9,474 nucleotides of DNA from Armatimonadota bacterium (GTDB taxonomy: Bacteria; Armatimonadota; Zipacnadia; Zipacnadales; UBA11051). Positions 6,046 through 9,474 of this stretch are shown in pieces. The notes below the pieces were generated by a model, which searched no databases, was not told the origin of the DNA, and worked only from the letters and a program-made list of their open reading frames with translations. The stretch covers positions 7,501-16,974 of the forward strand of contig DPJP01000126.1 in NCBI GenBank assembly GCA_003542955.1. The letters are read 5' to 3'. A program made the position numbers and the translations under genes. Numbering within the stretch: the first letter of the stretch is position 1; the number at the start of each line of letters is the position of its first letter.

Positions 6046-6432
6046 TCAGACGATCTCGAGGTCCTGGGCGGCGTGGTGCCACAGCAGCCACACGAGCACC
6101 AGATGGGCAAGCGCCGAGCCGACGGTGCCCGCGAACAGCCCCGGGCTCGGGGCGCCCCCCAGCGCAATGTGTACCGTGACATAGTACAGGATGAAGGCCC
6201 CCGCAGCAGCCAGCATGTACAGCTGGCCGTGCGGGGTCACACTCAGCGCAGTCATCAAACCCAGTGCCACGAGCGTCAGCATCACGATGATGCCCAGGCA
6301 GACGCTGACGACAGCATTGCCCGTGGCCCCGCCGCGGGTGAGCACGTAGAAGAAGAAGATGGTCAGCCCCGAGCCCGCCTGGGCAAAGTAGAAGCTGAAC
6401 ATCGTTGATACCCAACTGCTCAAGTTCCCCAC
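6046..6432 (-). CDS. four-helix integral membrane protein of unknown function
   Basis: The protein has 128 residues using a GTG start (complement of 6430-6432), chosen because GAGGAAG (complement of 6442-6448) lies nine bases upstream and because the predicted minus-strand promoter at 6514-6542 would start transcription near 6507. An ATG at 6534 would extend the frame by 34 residues but lies upstream of that start; an ATG at 6402 is a shorter option. Four hydrophobic segments are visible: MFSFYFAQAGSGLTIFFFYV, VSVCLGIIVMLTLVALGLM, QLYMLAAAGAFILYYVTVHI and FAGTVGSALAHLVLVWLLW. The tail is HHAAQDLEIV. I recognise no family. It is divergent from the dehydrogenase gene and convergent with the TOPRIM gene. 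Confidence 0.6.
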   Translation of the reverse strand: MGNLSSWVSTMFSFYFAQAGSGLTIFFFYVLTRGGATGNAVVSVCLGIIVMLTLVALGLMTALSVTPHGQLYMLAAAGAFILYYVTVHIALGGAPSPGLFAGTVGSALAHLVLVWLLWHHAAQDLEIV

Positions 6433-6494
6433 TATGATCCGCTTCCTCGTTCTCGCCGGTGTACGCTGCGCGGGTGGGTTCAGATTGCCTTCCA

Positions 6495-6509
6495 CTGCGG
6501 ACCCCGCAG
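6495..6509. promoter_or_regulatory. 15-bp palindrome, candidate operator
   Basis: CTGCGG-ACC-CCGCAG is a perfect 6+3+6 inverted repeat lying just upstream of the plus-strand -10 and over the predicted minus-strand start site. A second inverted pair, CCACTG (6492-6497) and CAGTGG (6520-6525), brackets the same -10. A protein bound here could block both promoters. No regulator is encoded in the window, so the binding protein is unknown. Confidence 0.35.
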
Positions 6510-6512
6510 GGA

Positions 6513-6518
6513 TATAAT
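6513..6518 (+). promoter_or_regulatory. -10 element of the dehydrogenase promoter
   Basis: A perfect TATAAT lies at 6513-6518. The best -35 at the normal 17-base spacing is only TTCCAC (6490-6495), a poor match, so the promoter may need an activator or depend mainly on the -10. The predicted start near 6525 gives a leader of about 105 bases that contains the hairpin at 6549-6584. Confidence 0.45.
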
Positions 6519-6542
6519 ACAGTGGTACGCCCACCCGGGCAA
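6514..6542 (-). promoter_or_regulatory. minus-strand promoter for the four-helix membrane protein
   Basis: On the minus strand, TTGCCC (complement of 6537-6542) is followed by a 17-base spacer and TATTAT (complement of 6514-6519). The -10 overlaps the plus-strand TATAAT within the symmetric heptamer TATAATA, giving a bidirectional promoter. The predicted start is near base 6507. Confidence 0.45.
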
Positions 6543-6548
6543 GAGAGC

Positions 6549-6584
6549 GAAGGCGCCGGCGCGCAAATCACGCGTGGCGCCTTC
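6549..6584 (+). promoter_or_regulatory. strong leader hairpin upstream of the dehydrogenase gene
   Basis: GAAGGCGCC (6549-6557) pairs perfectly with GGCGCCTTC (6576-6584). Inside it a G-U pair (6558/6575), one bulged G and CGCG/CGCG (6560-6563 with 6571-6574) continue the stem to a 7-base loop CAAATCA. It is followed by TTGCC, not a run of T, so it is not a good intrinsic terminator. It sits about 25 bases into the predicted transcript and 46 bases before the GTG start, suggesting a stabilising or regulatory 5' structure. Confidence 0.5.
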
Positions 6585-6630
6585 TTGCCGTCGCATGCCA
6601 ACGCCGGGCAGAGTCAAAGGAGAGAGCACC

Positions 6631-7662
6631 GTGAAGACCTGGAAAGTTATCGTGACCGACTACATCGAGGATGATCTGAACTGGGAGGCCGAGAAGTTCG
6701 CGGCCATGGGCAATGTCGAGTTCGCGGCCTATCAGCTCAAGAACTCGCCCAAAGAGGAAGTCATCGCCAAGTGCAAGGATGCCGACGTCATCGTCGTCAA
6801 CATGGTCAAGTTCGATGAGGAGGTCATAGCCGCGCTCGACAAGTGCCTGCTCATCATCCGCCACGGCGTCGGCTATGACAATGTCGATGTCGCCGCCTGC
6901 ACCAGGCATGGCATCCGCTTCGCCTACGAGCCTGACTACTGCGCAACGGAGGTCGCCGAGCAGGCCGTGGCGCTGATCTTCGCCTGCACCAGGCAGTTGT
7001 TCAAGAGCCGCGCGATCCTCGAGGAGTCCTCGGCCAATCAGATATGGGATTTCTCAACCCTGCTGCCGATGCACCGGATGTACGGCCAGACGCTGGGTAT
7101 CCTCGGCTGCGGGCGTATCGGCGGCCGCGTCTACCGGATGATGAGCGCGATGGGCATGCGCATCATCGTCTGCGATCCCTACATCGACGAGCGCCAGAAG
7201 GGCGCGCTGGGCATCCAGGATGACGACCTCGTCAGCTTCGACGAGCTGCTCGCGCAGTCCGACGTCATCACCATCCACACCCCGCTCAATGACGAGACGC
7301 GTTACATCTTCGACACGGACGCCTTCAGGAAGATGAAGGACACCGCCTACCTTGTCAATACCGCCCGTGGCGGCGTCATCAACACCGAGGACCTCATCTG
7401 GGCGCTGGATGAGAAGCAGATCCAGGGCGCGGGCATTGACGTCTATGAGAAGGAGCCGCCGGCCGCGGACCTGAAGCTGTTCGCGCAGGACCGGGCGACC
7501 CTGTCTGCTCACCTGGGTTGGTGCTCGGTCGAGGCGGGCTGGACGATCCGCTACAAGATCTTCGACGACGCCGTGGCCTGCATCAAGGGCGAGAAGCCGG
7601 TCAATACCGTGAACAAGGAGATCGACCACATCCTCGAGGGCAACTACCGGGTGGTGGGGTAG
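6631..7662 (+). CDS. CtBP-like D-isomer 2-hydroxyacid dehydrogenase
   Basis: The protein has 343 residues from a GTG with AAAGGAGAG at 6616-6624; an in-frame ATG at 6574 lies in the leader hairpin and is unlikely. The catalytic domain has RHGVGYDNVD (77-86) and YEPDYCATEVAEQAVAL (99-115), the latter typical of the C-terminal-binding-protein branch of D-2-hydroxyacid dehydrogenases. The NAD domain carries GCGRIG (159-164) with D182 at the end of the second strand, favouring NAD(H). The catalytic triad is R246 (NTARGG), E275 (YEKEPP) and H294 (SAHLGW). Such enzymes interconvert 2-oxoacids and D-2-hydroxyacids; the substrate cannot be read here. There is no C-terminal ACT domain, so it is not a long-form SerA. 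The His context is Ala-His rather than the common Pro-His. Confidence 0.92.
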   Translation: MKTWKVIVTDYIEDDLNWEAEKFAAMGNVEFAAYQLKNSPKEEVIAKCKDADVIVVNMVKFDEEVIAALDKCLLIIRHGVGYDNVDVAACTRHGIRFAYEPDYCATEVAEQAVALIFACTRQLFKSRAILEESSANQIWDFSTLLPMHRMYGQTLGILGCGRIGGRVYRMMSAMGMRIIVCDPYIDERQKGALGIQDDDLVSFDELLAQSDVITIHTPLNDETRYIFDTDAFRKMKDTAYLVNTARGGVINTEDLIWALDEKQIQGAGIDVYEKEPPAADLKLFAQDRATLSAHLGWCSVEAGWTIRYKIFDDAVACIKGEKPVNTVNKEIDHILEGNYRVVG

Positions 7663-7735
7663 AAGGGCGAACGCCGGCTGTGGGCGTCTGACATGGCGGG
7701 CGGTCGTTGCGGAGGGGCCGCTCGAGGGAGGACCG

Positions 7736-7816
7736 ATGCCGCACCCGGTCCGACCGAGCCCGGCCCCCGCCCGGTATGCCGGTTGCGCCGGGGCTTGGGG
7801 TAGCGCATGCGGGTAG
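7736..7816 (+). CDS. possible 26-codon leader ORF before the methyltransferase
   Basis: An ATG at 7736 with a strong GAGGGAGG four bases upstream (7724-7731) opens a 26-residue frame rich in Pro, Ala and Gly (MPHPVRPSPAPARYAGCAGA...) that stops at TAG 7814-7816, 29 bases before the preferred methyltransferase start. The ribosome site is better than that of many genes here, which is the only reason to list it. No homology is recognised and composition is what random GC-rich DNA gives. It could be a translated leader or nothing. Confidence 0.2.
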   Translation: MPHPVRPSPAPARYAGCAGAWGSACG

Positions 7817-7845
7817 AGGGACAGACGCCGCCGGGAGACGGCTCG

Positions 7846-8880
7846 ATGAGTGACACTGGTCGACAACGGGCTCCGCGCAACCGGACGCTTACGCTGAGCG
7901 AAGCGGAGCGCAACGCCTGCGCGGCGCGGCTGGTTCGGGTGTCGGCGCCCGTCAATGGCGCCGATGTTCTCGACCGCACCATTCACGGCGATTGCCTGGG
8001 GGTCATCGACCACCTCCCGGAGCAGATGGCTGACCTGCTGTTTCTCGATCCGCCGTACAACATCACCAAGGAGTTCAACGGCGCGAGGTTCGCCGCGCGC
8101 TCTGTTGAGGAATACGAAGTGTGGCTCGAGTCATGGTTGCCGCGGCTCTTGCGGGTAGCGAAGCCGACGGCATCGGTCTACATCTGCGGCGACTGGCGCT
8201 CATCAACGGCGATTCAGCGGTGCGCGGAGCGACACCTGATTGTGCGCAACCGAATCACATGGGAGCGCGAGAAGGGCCGTGGCGCACAGGCGAATTGGAA
8301 GAGCTGCTCCGAGGATATCTGGTTCTGCACGGTGTCGGAGGAGTACACCTTCAATGCCGATGATGTGAAGCTGAAACGGCAGGTGATTGCGCCGTACCGC
8401 GATGACGCCGGGGCGCCGAAGGACTGGGAGGAGACGGCCTGTGGGCGATATCGGCTGACCTCTCCATCGAATATCTGGACCGACCTGACGGTCCCCTTCT
8501 GGTCGATGCCGGAGAACACCGACCACCCGACGCAGAAGCCGGAGAAGCTGCTGGCACGGGTGATACTGGCAAGCAGCAACCCGGGCGATGTTGTTCTCGA
8601 CCCGTTCCTCGGCTCAGGGACGAGTTCGGTGGTGGCCAAGAAGCTCGACCGCCGATATGTTGGTATCGAGATAGACGAGACCTACTGCTGCCTGGCCGAG
8701 CGGCGCCTTGAGCTGGCGGAGGCAGAGACACGCATCCAGGGCTATGACGGAGAGGCGTTTCTGGAGAGGAATACCTCCGGAGAGATACGGGGCCGCATGA
8801 GCCCTGTGACACGCACACAGCACGGCCAGGGATTCAAAGAAGAGAGGCAGTACTGGGAACAGAAGCCGGCGGATGCCTGA
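7846..8880 (+). CDS. solitary beta-class DNA methyltransferase (likely N6-adenine)
   Basis: The protein has 344 residues from the ATG at 7846, preferred for its GGGAGA seven bases upstream; an ATG at 7807 would add 13 residues with a poorer site. Motif order is catalytic DPPYN (68-72) first, then a central target-recognition region, then TDHPTQKPEKL (225-235) and the SAM-binding DPFLGSGTS (252-260) with IEID after it. That order (IV, target region, X, I) defines beta-class amino-methyltransferases, like CcrM or M.RsrI. DPPY favours adenine N6 over cytosine N4 but does not prove it. The tail after residue 300 is polar and short, unlike the CcrM C-terminal domain. No restriction endonuclease gene lies beside it, so it looks like an orphan, possibly regulatory or phage- or defence-derived. 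The target sequence cannot be read. Confidence 0.9.
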   Translation: MSDTGRQRAPRNRTLTLSEAERNACAARLVRVSAPVNGADVLDRTIHGDCLGVIDHLPEQMADLLFLDPPYNITKEFNGARFAARSVEEYEVWLESWLPRLLRVAKPTASVYICGDWRSSTAIQRCAERHLIVRNRITWEREKGRGAQANWKSCSEDIWFCTVSEEYTFNADDVKLKRQVIAPYRDDAGAPKDWEETACGRYRLTSPSNIWTDLTVPFWSMPENTDHPTQKPEKLLARVILASSNPGDVVLDPFLGSGTSSVVAKKLDRRYVGIEIDETYCCLAERRLELAEAETRIQGYDGEAFLERNTSGEIRGRMSPVTRTQHGQGFKEERQYWEQKPADA

Positions 8881-8913
8881 AGCATATGGCCCACCGTCCG
8901 GCTGCGGGACGCG

Positions 8914-8934
8914 TGCATGCACCAACATTGCATG
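8914..8934. promoter_or_regulatory. TGCATG inverted/direct repeat upstream of the aminotransferase
   Basis: The palindrome TGCATGCA (8914-8921) is followed seven bases later by TGCATG (8929-8934), giving both a direct repeat with 15-base period and an inverted pair CATGCA-N7-TGCATG. It lies 37 bases before the aminotransferase ATG and resembles a two-half-site operator. I see no confident promoter hexamers around it. Confidence 0.25.
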
Positions 8935-8970
8935 ATTGCGGGCGATATCAGGGAACGGAAGGCGATACAA

Positions 8971-9474
8971 ATGCCAAGGAACTACGACTTGCCAGGACCC
9001 AGATCCAAGGAAATCCTGGACCTGCAGGATCAGTATGAGCCCAGTTGCGGCGCGGGCTCCGCGCCCGTCGTCTGGGCCGAAGCGCATGGCGCAACCGTCA
9101 CCGATGTCGATGGCAACGAGTACATCGACTGGACCTCCGGCGTGCTGGCCGCCAACATCGGCCACTCGCACCCCCACTGGGTCAAGGCCGTCCAGGACCA
9201 GGTCGCGAAGGTGACCATGCCGTACGCATTCCCCACCGAGCCGCGCGTGACGTATGCCAGGCGCATCGTCAACGCGATGCCCAGTCACGCCAGGCACCTG
9301 GATCGGTGCTTCCTGCTCTCGACCGGCTCGGAGGCGACCGAGGCCGCCATGCGTGTGGCCAAGCGGGTGACGGGTAAGCACGAGGTGATCAGCTTCTGGG
9401 GCGGCTTCCACGGCCGCACCTGGGGCGCAATGAGTATGGCCGGCCTGCAGGGGACCAAGAAGCAGTGGGGTCCG
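8971..9474 (+). CDS. class III (PLP-dependent) aminotransferase, N-terminal part
   Basis: The first 168 residues are present and the frame is open at the right edge; full-length enzymes have about 430-460. The ATG at 8971 has GGAAGG eight bases upstream; in-frame ATGs at 8917 and 8932 exist but would put the repeat element inside the gene. Signature parts are DVDGNEYIDWTSGVLAANIGHSHP, typical of the N-terminal domain, LLSTGSEATEAAMRVAK, the PLP-phosphate binding turn, and FWGGFHGRTWGAMS. The family moves amino groups between amino-acid-like amines and 2-oxoacids. Similarity to both 4-aminobutyrate aminotransferase and 2,2-dialkylglycine decarboxylase is apparent by eye; the PLP lysine and substrate-defining C-terminal half are missing, so the subfamily is undecided. 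It starts 90 bases after the methyltransferase stop. Confidence 0.9.
   Translation, partial: MPRNYDLPGPRSKEILDLQDQYEPSCGAGSAPVVWAEAHGATVTDVDGNEYIDWTSGVLAANIGHSHPHWVKAVQDQVAKVTMPYAFPTEPRVTYARRIVNAMPSHARHLDRCFLLSTGSEATEAAMRVAKRVTGKHEVISFWGGFHGRTWGAMSMAGLQGTKKQWGP

Noticed and set aside
6549..6584. Reading the leader hairpin as an intrinsic terminator
   Set aside because: The stem is strong but no T-run follows on either strand, and it lies between divergent genes where no transcript should end.
6011..6601. 196-codon minus-strand frame over the four-helix membrane protein
   Set aside because: It is in a different frame from the hydrophobic four-helix protein, starts upstream of the predicted promoter, runs into the TOPRIM gene and has Arg/Gly/Cys-rich shadow composition.
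6631..7662. Naming the dehydrogenase serA (phosphoglycerate dehydrogenase)
   Set aside because: There is no ACT domain, and the PDYCATEVAE segment points to the CtBP-like branch, whose substrates differ or are unknown.
7663..7845. Intrinsic terminator after the dehydrogenase gene
   Set aside because: A 6-bp stem with a 10-base loop (GGACCG 7730-7735, CGGTCC 7746-7751) and several CCGG repeats are present, but no stem is long and there is no T-run.
7054..8013. Long open frame of 319 codons on the minus strand
   Set aside because: It runs antisense across the dehydrogenase, the intergenic region and the methyltransferase start; composition is that of a GC-rich shadow frame.
4250..8880. Treating the ATPase/TOPRIM pair and the methyltransferase as one restriction-modification system
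   Set aside because: A convergent membrane-protein gene and a metabolic dehydrogenase with its own promoter lie between them, so there is no operon link.
8936..9214. Plus-strand frame starting near the aminotransferase start
   Set aside because: It is out of frame with the aminotransferase, whose motifs read cleanly from 8971.
8614..9411. Open frame of 265 codons on the minus strand near the right edge
   Set aside because: It is antisense to the end of the methyltransferase and to the aminotransferase, both with clear family motifs.

Overview
This window is GC-rich bacterial DNA, tightly packed, with good Shine-Dalgarno sites (GGAGG-like) and sigma70-type -10 hexamers. The gene set is a Gfo/Idh/MocA oxidoreductase, a secreted glycoside-hydrolase-like protein, a CtBP-type 2-hydroxyacid dehydrogenase, a class III aminotransferase and quinolinate synthase. 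That mix suits an uncultured heterotroph of the Armatimonadota or Planctomycetes-like sort. The placement is a guess from gene content; no rRNA or other phylogenetic marker is present. I see no tRNA, rRNA, CRISPR array, transposase or integrase.

Layout. (1) Bases 1-338 hold the 3' end of a Gfo/Idh/MocA-type oxidoreductase. It converges on a small two-helix membrane protein on the minus strand (377-691). (2) A divergent promoter region (about 692-888) drives a plus-strand run: nadA (889-1806), a secreted TIM-barrel glycoside-hydrolase-like protein (1827-3164), two tandem paralogous 150-aa membrane-anchored PH/GRAM-like proteins (3217-3669, 3767-4219), an OLD/AAA_15-type ATPase (4250-5377) and a DUF3226-type TOPRIM protein (5377-6036) that overlaps the ATPase gene by one base. 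(3) A four-helix membrane protein (6046-6432) runs on the minus strand, with only nine bases between its stop and that of the TOPRIM gene. (4) A second divergent promoter region (6433-6630) has a shared TATAATA -10, a 15-bp palindrome and a strong leader hairpin. It leads to a CtBP-like D-2-hydroxyacid dehydrogenase (6631-7662), a solitary beta-class DNA methyltransferase (7846-8880) and the start of a class III aminotransferase (8971 to window end).

The most interesting part is 3217-6036. The ATPase plus separate TOPRIM nuclease-like partner has the architecture of two-gene OLD-family immune systems such as PARIS (AriA/AriB), but with a DUF3226 TOPRIM instead of DUF4435. Directly upstream and codirectional lie the duplicated membrane PH-like proteins, which I cannot connect to any described defence system. 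A membrane-tethered sensor pair feeding an ATPase/TOPRIM effector is a testable but unproven idea. The orphan methyltransferase 1.8 kb downstream adds to the defence-like flavour but is separated by other genes. The remaining genes look like ordinary metabolism.
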